Below, piece by piece: positions 45,450 through 53,853 of a DNA stretch of 64,000 nucleotides. Numbering within the stretch: position 1 is the stretch's first letter; every line of letters begins with the position of its first letter. Position numbers and translations under genes: made by a program. The stretch comes from Parabacteroides faecalis (GTDB lineage: Bacteria > Bacteroidota > Bacteroidia > Bacteroidales > Tannerellaceae): contig NZ_JAKZMM010000001.1 in assembly GCF_022809355.1 (NCBI RefSeq), positions 1-64,000 on the forward strand, given 5' to 3'. Under the pieces are notes generated by a model. The model did no database searches. It was not told where the DNA came from and saw nothing but the letters and a program-made list of their open reading frames with translations.

Positions 45450-47005
45450 ATACATTAGATATGATACAAACGGGATTGTTTGAAGGCTTTTCATGGAGTA
45501 AATTGGGTGAATTACTTGTCTATCATCCGGAAGAACCCATGTTGTTCAGTAGTGGATTGTTCTTCTGTCTATTTTGCCTTTTCTCGTTATTTTATGTTGC
45601 CTTACGAAAACATACATTGGCAAGAATTATTTATGTCACGTTATTTTCTCTTTATTTTTACTATAAAAGTAGTGGACTGTGGTTTGGCTTACTGATTTTG
45701 ACAGCTAGTTCAGATTTTCTTATAGCCAGAATCATGATGCGCTTGGATGAAACCTGGAAGAAAAAGTGGATGGTGACATTAAGCCTTTGTGTGAATCTGG
45801 GTATGTTGGCTTATTTTAAGTATTTCAACTTTTTATTGGATTTAGGTTCATCCTTCTTGCGTGAATTAGGAGTTTGGTTTCATTATCAACCTTGGGCATC
45901 ATTGGAGGTTGTTCCTTTGCAGATATTCCTTCCGGTAGGAATATCATTCTTCACTTTTCAAAGCATCAGTTATGTGATTGATGTTTATCGAGGACGTATT
46001 CAACCTTTGAATCGATGGATTGATTATTTGTTTTATGTCTCGTTCTTTCCACAATTAGTAGCCGGACCTATTGTCAGAGCACGTGATTTCATTCCACAAA
46101 TCTATCGGAATCCTATTGTATCAAAGGATGAGTTTGGTGAAGGTATATTCTTAATCCTATGTGGTTTGTTTAAGAAATGCGTGATTTCCGATTATATCAG
46201 TCTGAATTTTGTCGATCGCGTCTTTGATGCACCGGCTTTATATACGGGTTTGGAAAATCTGATGGGTGTTTATGGTTATACTTTACAAATCTATTGCGAT
46301 TTTTCCGGATATTCGGATATGGCAATTGGAATTGCTCTTTTGTTGGGTTTCCGATTTAATATCAACTTTGACTCTCCTTATCAGTCGGCTACGATTACTG
46401 AGTTTTGGAGACGATGGCATATATCTTTGTCTAGTTGGTTGAAAGATTATCTGTATATTTCGTTAGGAGGAAACCGAAAGGGGAAAAGACGTACCTATAT
46501 AAACTTGTTCCTTACAATGCTTTTGGGTGGTTTATGGCATGGTGCTTCCGTACGTTTTATTCTTTGGGGAGCTTTGCATGGAATCGCATTAGCTATCCAC
46601 AAAGCTGTAATGTCTGCCTTTCCTAGTTTTAAGAAGGTGGGAAGTGAGATGAGTCCTTTTCGCCGTATCGTTGGTGTGCTGATCACATTTCACTTGGTTT
46701 GTTTTGGATGGATTTTATTCAGGGCCGATTCGATGCAAAAAGTGGGAGAAATGCTGACTCAAATAGGTACAAACTTTCACCCGGAAGTGTTTGTCCAATT
46801 CGTAACTGGTTATAAAGGTGTTTTTGCTTTGATGATTATCGGATATATATTCCACTTCGTTCCGAAAAGAGCAGAAAACTATTTACAAAAGTGGGTAACG
46901 GATTCACCTTTGGCAGTTCAGGCTTTCTTGTTGGCTCTTGCAATTTTAGTAGTTGTCCAATTCAAGAGTGCAGGTGTCCAACCTTTTATTTATTTCCAGT
47001 TTTAA
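45446..47005 (+). CDS. MBOAT family O-acyltransferase (AlgI/PatA-like)
   Basis: This 519-residue polytopic membrane protein moves acyl groups, probably acetyl from acetyl-CoA, across the inner membrane. Family landmarks are VGISFFTFQSISYVIDVYRG, FFPQLVAGPIVRARDF, FWRRWHISLSSWLKDYLYI and the conserved His in LGGLWHGASVRFILWG. It acts with the two SGNH proteins encoded just upstream. The target glycan is unknown; the GT2 gene 15 bases downstream suggests a surface or lipid-linked polysaccharide. Confidence 0.92.
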   Translation: MNTLDMIQTGLFEGFSWSKLGELLVYHPEEPMLFSSGLFFCLFCLFSLFYVALRKHTLARIIYVTLFSLYFYYKSSGLWFGLLILTASSDFLIARIMMRLDETWKKKWMVTLSLCVNLGMLAYFKYFNFLLDLGSSFLRELGVWFHYQPWASLEVVPLQIFLPVGISFFTFQSISYVIDVYRGRIQPLNRWIDYLFYVSFFPQLVAGPIVRARDFIPQIYRNPIVSKDEFGEGIFLILCGLFKKCVISDYISLNFVDRVFDAPALYTGLENLMGVYGYTLQIYCDFSGYSDMAIGIALLLGFRFNINFDSPYQSATITEFWRRWHISLSSWLKDYLYISLGGNRKGKRRTYINLFLTMLLGGLWHGASVRFILWGALHGIALAIHKAVMSAFPSFKKVGSEMSPFRRIVGVLITFHLVCFGWILFRADSMQKVGEMLTQIGTNFHPEVFVQFVTGYKGVFALMIIGYIFHFVPKRAENYLQKWVTDSPLAVQAFLLALAILVVVQFKSAGVQPFIYFQF

Positions 47006-47020
47006 TGTGAATCAAGATCC

Positions 47021-48037
47021 ATGGAAAATCTGTACAGAAATAGTATTCCTCGATTATTAATTATCGTGCCTTGTTATAATGAGGAAGAAGTCTTGCCGGA
47101 GACTATCAATCGTTTGGCAGAGCAGATAAATCTTTTAAAACAGCAACAACTAGTATCAGTGGGTAATATTCTATTGGTCGACGATGGAAGTACAGATGGA
47201 ACATGGCAAATTATCGAATCGCATGCCCAGCAAAAGCGTGAAGTTGCCGGATTAAAGTTAGTTCATAATTCAGGTCATCAGCAGGCTTTATGGGCAGGAT
47301 TGGAATATGCTGCCGATCGCTCGGACGTTACAATTTCAATAGATGCTGATTTACAAGATGACATTCAGGTTATACCTCAAATGCTTACTTATTATTTGCA
47401 AGGAATCGATATTGTATATGGCATCAGAAAAGAGAGAAAAACGGATACTTTCTTGAAACGTTCTTCTGCCCAGTTGTTTTATAAACTGATGAATGGTTTG
47501 ACTGGGAATGTAATCTATAATCACGCCGATTTCCGTCTGATAAGTAATCGGGCTTTACGGGCTTTGCTTCAGTATCCGGAAAGAAATTTGTTTCTGCGCG
47601 GATTGGTCAGTTCTTTAGGTTTTCCATCAGCTATGGTTTATTATGACCGACAGAAAAGACAGGCAGGCAAATCTAAATATCCGTTATGTAAAATGTTGAG
47701 TTTTGCGGCTGACGGAATTACTTCTTTTTCTGTACGGCCATTACAAGGAATTGTTCTACTAGGGTTGCTGTTTATTTTAGTTTCTGTGGGTGTTATCATA
47801 TATGCCATTGTCGTTTATTGGGAAGGTGAAACTATACCTGGTTGGACATCTTTATTAGTTTCTCTTTGGCTAATCGGCGGTTCGATGATGACTGCCATCG
47901 GCATTATAGGAGAATATATCGGTAAAATCTATAAGGAAGTGAAAAAACGACCTCGCTATTTAGTGGATAAATCAACGAAATGGAAAGATAATAATGTAGA
48001 AGAACGTTCCGATTCAGATTCTTCTTCGGATTTGTAA
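47021..48037 (+). CDS. GT2 glycosyltransferase with C-terminal membrane helices (ArnC/DPM-like)
   Basis: This 338-residue family 2 glycosyltransferase has a GT-A fold: IVPCYNEEEVLPETINRL, LLVDDGSTDGTW, ISIDADLQDD (metal-binding DxD equivalent). A YYDRQKRQAGKSKYPLCKML segment precedes two membrane helices (GIVLLGLLFILVSVGVIIYA and SLLVSLWLIGGSMMTAIGII). Proteins of this shape transfer a sugar from a nucleotide donor to undecaprenyl phosphate. The C terminus is Ser/Asp-rich (RSDSDSSSDL). It closes the acyltransferase cluster; a separate -7 box precedes the next gene. Confidence 0.88.
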   Translation: MENLYRNSIPRLLIIVPCYNEEEVLPETINRLAEQINLLKQQQLVSVGNILLVDDGSTDGTWQIIESHAQQKREVAGLKLVHNSGHQQALWAGLEYAADRSDVTISIDADLQDDIQVIPQMLTYYLQGIDIVYGIRKERKTDTFLKRSSAQLFYKLMNGLTGNVIYNHADFRLISNRALRALLQYPERNLFLRGLVSSLGFPSAMVYYDRQKRQAGKSKYPLCKMLSFAADGITSFSVRPLQGIVLLGLLFILVSVGVIIYAIVVYWEGETIPGWTSLLVSLWLIGGSMMTAIGIIGEYIGKIYKEVKKRPRYLVDKSTKWKDNNVEERSDSDSSSDL

Positions 48038-48087
48038 GTAGAAACCAAAAAAGTCTGGTTTGAGTCGCTATATCCAAACATATTGTC

Positions 48088-48095
48088 TATATTTG
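48088..48095 (+). promoter_or_regulatory. -7 box (TATATTTG) upstream of the polyprenol-phosphate mannosyltransferase gene
   Basis: TATATTTG fits TAnnTTTG, 30 bases before ATG 48126. The only upstream TTTG (48059-48062) is 25 bases away, longer than usual. Confidence 0.45.
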
Positions 48096-48125
48096 TGGGT
48101 GTAAAAATATAAAATACCAAAATTC

Positions 48126-48860
48126 ATGTCGGATAGTGTAGTTATTATACCTACTTACAACGAAAAAGAAAATATTGAGAATATTATCCGGGCCGTATTT
48201 GGTTTGGAGAAAGAATTTCATATTCTAATTATTGATGATGGGTCGCCTGATGGAACAGCGTCTATCGTTAAGTCGTTGCAGAAAGAATTTCCCGAGCGTT
48301 TGTTCCTTGTAGAACGTCAAGGTAAATTGGGTTTAGGAACAGCTTATATCTGTGGTTTTAAATGGGCCATAGAACATAAATATGACTTCATCTTTGAAAT
48401 GGATGCCGATTTTAGCCATAATCCGAAAGATTTGCCTCGTTTATATGCTGCATGTACAGAACAAGGAGGCGATGTGGCTATTGGATCTCGTTATTGTAAT
48501 GGAGTGAATGTGGTTAATTGGCCATTGGGTCGTGTATTGATGTCTTATTTCGCTTCTGTTTATGTCCGCTTTGTTACAGGCATGGATATTCATGATACAA
48601 CTGCGGGTTTCAAATGTTATCGGAGAAAAGTTCTGGAAACAATTGAATTGGACAGAATTCACTTCAAGGGATATGCTTTCCAGATTGAAATGAAGTTTAC
48701 AGCCTACAAATGTGGTTTTAAGTTAATTGAAGTTCCAATTATTTTCATTAATCGGGTTTTAGGTACATCCAAGATGAACTCTTCTATTTTCGGAGAAGCA
48801 TTGTTTGGTGTATTGCAATTAAAATGGTGGAGCTTCTGGCGTAAATATCCTCAGGCGTAA
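48126..48860 (+). CDS. Polyprenol-phosphate mannose synthase-like GT2
   Basis: This 244-residue soluble or peripheral GT2 of the dolichol-phosphate mannose synthase type has IPTYNEKENIENII, IIDDGSPDGTASIV, FEMDADFSHNPKDLPRL, GSRYCNGVNVVNWP and TAGFKCYRRKVLE. It lacks C-terminal membrane helices. It would make polyprenyl-phosphate mannose (or another hexose) for periplasmic GT-C enzymes. Bacteroidetes use such donors for protein O-glycosylation and envelope glycans. The nucleotide sugar is inferred from family membership. Confidence 0.9.
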   Translation: MSDSVVIIPTYNEKENIENIIRAVFGLEKEFHILIIDDGSPDGTASIVKSLQKEFPERLFLVERQGKLGLGTAYICGFKWAIEHKYDFIFEMDADFSHNPKDLPRLYAACTEQGGDVAIGSRYCNGVNVVNWPLGRVLMSYFASVYVRFVTGMDIHDTTAGFKCYRRKVLETIELDRIHFKGYAFQIEMKFTAYKCGFKLIEVPIIFINRVLGTSKMNSSIFGEALFGVLQLKWWSFWRKYPQA

Positions 48861-48905
48861 TTTATTTATACATGGAAAATTGAGTTTTAAATCTGATAAA
48901 GAATT

Positions 48906-49712
48906 ATGAAATTAGAATTTATTTGTTTGGCAGCTTTGGCTTTGGTTAGCTGTTCTGGACAAAAGGCCGATAAGGAACAATCGGCAGCTCCTGTAGCTCA
49001 AGAGAATGTTCAAGAAGAAGTAGTAAGAAACCAATTGACAGAACAGGAAAAGGCTGATGGCTGGAAACTGCTCTTCGATGGTAAAACGACCAATGGCTGG
49101 AGAGGTGCTCATTTAGCTACTTTCCCGGAGAAAGGCTGGAAGATTGAAGATGGTATTCTTACTGTAGAGGCTTCTGATGGCGGTGAATCTACAAACGGAG
49201 GTGATATTGTTACCAACGACGAATACTCAGCGTTCGAGTTGAGTGTTGATTTCAAGATAACCAAAGGTGCAAATAGCGGTATCAAATATTTCGTGACTGA
49301 GAATGAAAAGCAACATGGTTCAGCTTTTGGTTTGGAATATCAGATATTGGACGATGCTGTTCATCCAGATGCGAAGTTATATACAACTTATCCAGGCAGC
49401 CGTACGTTGGCCAGCTTATATGATTTGAAGAAGAGTGAGAATGGCTCATTCAATGGCGTAGGTGAATGGAATACTGCGGTTGTTAAGGTTTTCCCCAATA
49501 ACCATGTAGAGCATTGGTTGAATGGAAAGAAGGTTTTGGAGTATGAACGAGGTAGCCAGGAGTTTAAGGAACTGGTAAAAGGCAGTAAGTATGCTGCTCC
49601 TGAGTATAATACAAGTGGACCTTTTGGAGAAGCTGCTAAAGGACACATCTTATTGCAGGATCATGGAAATGAGGTTTCATTTTGTAATATAAAAATAAAA
49701 GAACTGAAATAA
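48906..49712 (+). CDS. DUF1080 lipoprotein (3-keto-disaccharide hydrolase domain)
   Basis: This 268-residue lipoprotein (MKLEFICLAALALVSCSGQ, lipobox LVSC) has an acidic/Glu-rich linker and a single DUF1080 beta-jelly-roll domain. Typical elements are GWKLLFDGKTTNGWRG, FELSVDFKITKGANSGIKYF, GLEYQILDD, WNTAVVKVFPNNHVEHWLNG and GHILLQDHGNEVSFCNIKI. DUF1080 proteins of Bacteroides have been reported to hydrolyse 3-keto-glycosides, and the domain is now named for that. Their usual partners (Gfo/Idh and TIM-barrel proteins) are present in this window 24 kb away at 20942-23287 but not here. Activity is therefore inferred. Confidence 0.88.
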   Translation: MKLEFICLAALALVSCSGQKADKEQSAAPVAQENVQEEVVRNQLTEQEKADGWKLLFDGKTTNGWRGAHLATFPEKGWKIEDGILTVEASDGGESTNGGDIVTNDEYSAFELSVDFKITKGANSGIKYFVTENEKQHGSAFGLEYQILDDAVHPDAKLYTTYPGSRTLASLYDLKKSENGSFNGVGEWNTAVVKVFPNNHVEHWLNGKKVLEYERGSQEFKELVKGSKYAAPEYNTSGPFGEAAKGHILLQDHGNEVSFCNIKIKELK

Positions 49713-49746
49713 TGATATTGCGATAACAGAGTTTATGATATATTGA

Positions 49747-49797
49747 TAATTTTGCAAGTCCGTTTCGGAGGGGTTTGGACTCTGAAACGGATTTTTT
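49747..49797 (+). promoter_or_regulatory. -7 box followed at once by a terminator-like hairpin (GT39 leader)
   Basis: TAATTTTG (49747-49754) fits the -7 consensus. Directly after it, CCGTTTC (49760-49766) pairs with GAAACGG (49784-49790) and is followed by ATTTTTTAG. A transcript from this box would begin with an intrinsic-terminator shape 20 bases before ATG 49811. The hairpin could instead end the DUF1080 transcript, with the -7 box being chance. Confidence 0.5.
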
Positions 49798-49810
49798 AGT
49801 TTATTTGAGG

Positions 49811-51457
49811 ATGAATATTGTGGATGTTAGAAGTAAAGTAGGAAAGTGGATACTTATTGGCTTGGTGCTGTGTTGTACCTTTTTCGTAAACAACGAAGCC
49901 ATTTTTGTAGATATCATGGAATCTCGTAATATGATTACGGCGAGAGAAATGGTTTATGACGGAAATTGGTTGACACCTACAATGAATGGAGAATTACGTT
50001 TGGAAAAACCACCGTTACCTACCTGGATTTCTGCGATAGCAGAATATATTTCTTCTGATAATTTAGGCTTACAGCGGGCTATGGCTGGTCTGGCAGCTTT
50101 ATTGCTTGTGTTTTATTTGTTCCGGTTTGGGAAATTACTGACGCAGGATAAAGTATATTCATGGATAGCTGTCGGTATATTATGTACTTCTTATAACATC
50201 ATCTTGATGGGACGTACGGCGTCGTGGGATATTTATTGCCATGCTTTTATGCTGATGGCTATTTATTATTTGTTTAAGGCTATGCAAACCGATGGCTGTG
50301 ATTGGAAATCTTTTATGCTTTCAGGAATAGCGATGGGTTTATCTTTCTTAGGGAAAGGACCGGTTTCCTTTTATGCCTTGTTGCTTCCTTTCTTGTGTGC
50401 TTACCTTATTTATTATCGGAAAAGCATGACGGGAAAATGGAATGCTTGTCTGAGCATGCTTATTATTACTATAGTACTCAGCTGCTGGTGGTATGCTTAT
50501 ATTTATATTTATCATCCAGAAATGGCCGAATATGTCTGGAATAAAGAATCTTCTTCTTGGGCAAACAAGAACGTTCGTCCGTGGTATTATTATTGGAAGT
50601 TCTTTTTGGAAACCGGAGCTTGGTCGTTGGTAACCATCTTTGCCCTGTTTGTTCCTGTTTGGAAGAAAAGATTGGGAGATAAAACAAAGCCATACCTGTT
50701 TTCACTGTTATGGATGTTGTTTGTTGTTTTCTTCCTTTCCCTGGTTCCCGAAAAGAAAACGCGTTATTTGCTTCCTGTTTCCATTCCGGCAGCTCTGACT
50801 ATGGCTCATTTGTTTTATTATTGGATCAGACAGATGAAAGAGACAGACCGGTTGGGAAGAATATTATATCGGATTAATGGCTATCTGTTGTCTGTCGTGG
50901 TACTGGCATTACCCGTTATGCTGTATATTTTTATGTACAAAGAACAAAGGATGACGGGAACTGCATTTATCCTTCTATCATTGGGATTATGGGGAATTGC
51001 ATCTTGCCTTTTTTATGCAGTCAGATCAGTTCGTCCGGCTTATCTTTTAGGCGGAGTAGTGGGTCTCTTTGTCTTTGCTGAAATATTTCTGATGCCTTAT
51101 GTTGGAAGTTTTGTTTCCAACGCAGACAAAAAAAGTATTGCGCTTACCCGGGATATAAAAGAAGTCCAGGCATTGCCTTTTTATCATCCGGCAACCGAAG
51201 ATATACGTATGGAGTTGGTCTATGCGGCTTATAAGAAAATTCAACGACTAGACTTGACTGATTCGACTGCTGTTATGGCTGCTATGCCGTTTGTCTTGGT
51301 GCAGAGTATCGAATCAGAAGCAGCGATGCCTGACTGGCTGAAGCGGAACACGATTAGGGAAGAAGTCGATGTTTATGATGATAATCCTTGGCCTAAAGAG
51401 CATCGTCGGTATTCTTCTGCTTTTATCAAACGAGTGACAATTATACGAAAGAAATAA
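49811..51457 (+). CDS. GT39 ArnT/PMT-like lipid-linked sugar transferase
   Basis: This protein of about 548 residues is a multi-membrane-spanning GT-C glycosyltransferase. The first periplasmic loop carries the acidic motif (NEAIFVDIMESRNMITAREM), followed by LRLEKPPLPTWISAI, which is highly typical of ArnT-like enzymes. Repeated membrane helices and SLVPEKKTRYLLPVSIPAAL follow. Such enzymes move a sugar from undecaprenyl phosphate to lipid A or another periplasmic acceptor. The start is ATG 49811; the longer frame opens in the leader hairpin. Next are a GT2 (8-base gap), a LAB_N protein and an epimerase, so all four look like one modification operon. Confidence 0.9.
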   Translation: MNIVDVRSKVGKWILIGLVLCCTFFVNNEAIFVDIMESRNMITAREMVYDGNWLTPTMNGELRLEKPPLPTWISAIAEYISSDNLGLQRAMAGLAALLLVFYLFRFGKLLTQDKVYSWIAVGILCTSYNIILMGRTASWDIYCHAFMLMAIYYLFKAMQTDGCDWKSFMLSGIAMGLSFLGKGPVSFYALLLPFLCAYLIYYRKSMTGKWNACLSMLIITIVLSCWWYAYIYIYHPEMAEYVWNKESSSWANKNVRPWYYYWKFFLETGAWSLVTIFALFVPVWKKRLGDKTKPYLFSLLWMLFVVFFLSLVPEKKTRYLLPVSIPAALTMAHLFYYWIRQMKETDRLGRILYRINGYLLSVVVLALPVMLYIFMYKEQRMTGTAFILLSLGLWGIASCLFYAVRSVRPAYLLGGVVGLFVFAEIFLMPYVGSFVSNADKKSIALTRDIKEVQALPFYHPATEDIRMELVYAAYKKIQRLDLTDSTAVMAAMPFVLVQSIESEAAMPDWLKRNTIREEVDVYDDNPWPKEHRRYSSAFIKRVTIIRKK

Positions 51458-51465
51458 TATTTGAA

Positions 51466-52203
51466 ATGAATCGTACCAGTAATTATGAATTGACGATTAT
51501 AGTTCCTGTCTATAATGAAGAGGACAATATGTGTGCATTGGAAGAAAAACTGTCTTCCTATGTCCAGCAGGCTTCTGTGCCTGCTTGTATCCTTTTCGTG
51601 AATGATGGATCGACAGACCATAGTTTGGAACGAATGATGCAGATCTGCCATCGGCAGCCTCATTTTTTCTATTGTAGTCTGAAGAAGAACGGCGGATTAA
51701 GCGCCGCCATGAAGGCAGGAATTGATCAGGTTGAATCCAAACTATTAGGATATATTGATGCCGACTTGCAGACGGATCCGGAAGATTTTGAGCGTTTGTT
51801 GCCTTATGCCCATGAATACGAATTGGTGATGGGTATTCGAGCCAACCGGAAAGATTCTTTCTTTAAGAATTTGCAGTCGAAGATAGCGAATGGTTTCCGT
51901 AGGATGATGACTAAAGACAAAGCAACGGATACCGGTTGTCCTCTGAAGATTCTACATACGGATTGTGCCAAACGAATTCCGTTTTTTACGGGAATGCATC
52001 GTTTTCTGCCGGCTTTGATCATGTTGCAGAACGGACAGATGAAAGAAGTACCGGTCCGGCATTATCCTCGGGTGGCAGGTGTTTCCAAATATCATTTGTG
52101 GAATAGACTGGTTTCTCCTTTTCTGGATTGTTTTGCCTATCGGTGGATGAAAAAGCGGTATATCAACTATCAAATAGGCGACACGAATTTGTCGGATAAA
52201 TAA
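51466..52203 (+). CDS. GT2 undecaprenyl-phosphate sugar transferase-like
   Basis: This 245-residue GT2 has IIVPVYNEEDNMCALEEKL, LFVNDGSTDHSLERMM, GLSAAMKAGIDQV, YIDADLQTDPEDFERL, TDTGCPLKI and the C-terminal RVAGVSKYHLWNRL. It resembles ArnC/RgtE-type enzymes that load a sugar onto undecaprenyl phosphate for the adjacent GT39, but lacks the C-terminal membrane helices. It is 3 bases from the LAB_N gene. Donor sugar is inferred to be the product of the epimerase at 52837. Confidence 0.88.
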   Translation: MNRTSNYELTIIVPVYNEEDNMCALEEKLSSYVQQASVPACILFVNDGSTDHSLERMMQICHRQPHFFYCSLKKNGGLSAAMKAGIDQVESKLLGYIDADLQTDPEDFERLLPYAHEYELVMGIRANRKDSFFKNLQSKIANGFRRMMTKDKATDTGCPLKILHTDCAKRIPFFTGMHRFLPALIMLQNGQMKEVPVRHYPRVAGVSKYHLWNRLVSPFLDCFAYRWMKKRYINYQIGDTNLSDK

Positions 52204-52206
52204 GGC

Positions 52207-52830
52207 ATGGTGGGAATCTATTTGATAGGATTGATTGCGCAGGTCTTTTTCTCTGCCCGGATGTTGATCCAATGGATTTTGTCGGAGAAGAAGAAGAAAG
52301 TCGTTTCGCCTTCGTTGTATTGGGTGTTCAGTTTGCTGGGGGCTTATTTGCTTTGTATATACGGATGGCTGCGAAATGACTTTTCAATTATCCTGGGGCA
52401 GTTTATATCCTTTTATGTCTATATTTGGAACCTGAAGGAAAAAGGGCTTTGGAATAAACTTCCCCGGATTCTGCAGGCTATTCTGGTGATGACTCCAGTG
52501 GTGGCAGCTGTCTTTGCGTTGAATGACTTCCATTCGTTTATAGATTCCTTTTTTATGGATGAAGACATTCCGTTATGGCTGATTATCATGGGGTCGATGG
52601 GACAGGTGATTTTTACGTTGAGATTTGTTTATCAATGGTATTATTCGAAAAAGTTTGGCGCCTCGGTTTTGCCAGTCAATTTTTGGATTATAAGTCTGGT
52701 AGGTTCGTTGACGATCGCCTTATATGGAATTATCCGTTTAGATCCGATTTTGATTCTGGGGCAGTCAACCGGATTTATCGTTTATATCCGTAATATCATG
52801 ATAGGTAACCGTGAAACTAAAAAAAGATAA
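52207..52830 (+). CDS. Double LAB_N-domain membrane protein
   Basis: This 207-residue membrane protein is made of two copies of the lipid-A-disaccharide-synthase N-terminal domain (LAB_N). Copy 1: YLIGLIAQVFFSARMLIQWI, SPSLYWVFSLLGAYLLCIYG, LGQFISFYVYIWNL. Copy 2: IIMGSMGQVIFTLRFVYQWY, PVNFWIISLVGSLTIALYGI, LGQSTGFIVYIRNI. The matching order (QxxFxxRxxxQW, then a P-x-x-(F/Y)W turn, then LGQ) shows internal duplication. No LpxB catalytic domain is attached. From memory LAB_N is placed near PQ-loop/SWEET-like three-helix units, so a flippase or transporter of the lipid-linked sugar is a reasonable guess. Confidence 0.85.
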   Translation: MVGIYLIGLIAQVFFSARMLIQWILSEKKKKVVSPSLYWVFSLLGAYLLCIYGWLRNDFSIILGQFISFYVYIWNLKEKGLWNKLPRILQAILVMTPVVAAVFALNDFHSFIDSFFMDEDIPLWLIIMGSMGQVIFTLRFVYQWYYSKKFGASVLPVNFWIISLVGSLTIALYGIIRLDPILILGQSTGFIVYIRNIMIGNRETKKR

Positions 52831-52836
52831 AAGAGT

Positions 52837-53844
52837 ATGAGGGTTTTAGTAACAGGTGTGGCAGGTTTTATCGGTTCTTTTTTGGCAGAGAGACTGGTAA
52901 AACGTGGAGATGAAGTTGTAGGGTTGGATAATTTGAATGCTTACTATCCGGTATCACTGAAACTGGATCGGTTGAAAAGACTGGGTATAAAAGAGGTGAA
53001 AGCATCGGCTTTTGCGACCAGTACGATTTATGCTAACCTGCGCTTTATCCAAATGGATTTGGCGGATCGGGAAGGTATCGCCCAATTATTCGCTGATGAG
53101 CAGTTTGACGCCGTTTGTAATTTGGCTGCTCAGGCTGGAGTCAGGTATTCTATTGAGAATCCTGAAGCATATATCCAGTCGAATATTGTCGGATTCTTGC
53201 ATATATTGGAAGGATGTCGCCAAAATCAGGTAAAGCATTTGGTGTATGCCAGTTCAAGCAGTGTGTATGGCTTGAATAAGCAAATACCGTTTAAGGAAAC
53301 GGATCAGGTGGATCAGCCGGTTAGTTTGTATGGTGCTACGAAAAAGGCCGACGAACTGATGGCTTTTTCGTATAGTCAGCTGTATGGATTGCCAACCACC
53401 GGACTACGTTATTTTACGGTTTATGGGCCTTGGGGCAGACCGGACATGGCTCCGAATCTGTTTTTGAAAGAAATTTTAGGCGAAGGAACAATTCAAGTGT
53501 TCAATCATGGTGATTTGCAACGAGATTTTACTTATATTGCAGACGTAATTGACGCGACATTACGAGTGCTTGATTTTCCTTCGGAAGAATCGATTCCGTA
53601 TAAGATATATAATGTAGGAAATTCTTCTCCCGTTGCGTTGATGGACTTTATTCGGCTGCTTGAATCGTATGCAGGAAAAACCGTCAACAAAGTATTTAAA
53701 GAAATGCAGCCTGGAGATGTGAAGTCAACGTATGCTGATACGTCAAAGCTGGAGCATGATGTTCATTATAAACCGAAAACATCGGTAGAGGAAGGAACTC
53801 GTATGTTCTATGAGTGGTTTGTGACATATTATAATATTAAATAG
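52837..53844 (+). CDS. NAD-dependent UDP-sugar epimerase (UDP-glucuronate 4-epimerase-like)
   Basis: This 335-residue extended short-chain dehydrogenase has the NAD-binding GVAGFIGSFLAERL, LDNLNAYYPVSLKLDRL (typical of CapI/LpsL UDP-glucuronate 4-epimerases), YASSSSVYGLN and the catalytic YGATKK. YFTVYGPWGRPDMA and YNVGNSSPVALMDFI follow. It would supply UDP-galacturonate (or a related sugar) for the GT2/GT39 pair encoded just upstream. The uronate specificity rests on the family-like N-terminal segment and context, not on proven residues. Confidence 0.9.
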   Translation: MRVLVTGVAGFIGSFLAERLVKRGDEVVGLDNLNAYYPVSLKLDRLKRLGIKEVKASAFATSTIYANLRFIQMDLADREGIAQLFADEQFDAVCNLAAQAGVRYSIENPEAYIQSNIVGFLHILEGCRQNQVKHLVYASSSSVYGLNKQIPFKETDQVDQPVSLYGATKKADELMAFSYSQLYGLPTTGLRYFTVYGPWGRPDMAPNLFLKEILGEGTIQVFNHGDLQRDFTYIADVIDATLRVLDFPSEESIPYKIYNVGNSSPVALMDFIRLLESYAGKTVNKVFKEMQPGDVKSTYADTSKLEHDVHYKPKTSVEEGTRMFYEWFVTYYNIK

Positions 53845-53853
53845 AATACGATT

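Noticed and set aside
52207-52830. Truncated lpxB
   Set aside because: Both halves are LAB_N repeats of the N-terminal domain; there is no remnant of the catalytic GT-B part, so it is a distinct protein and not a broken LpxB.
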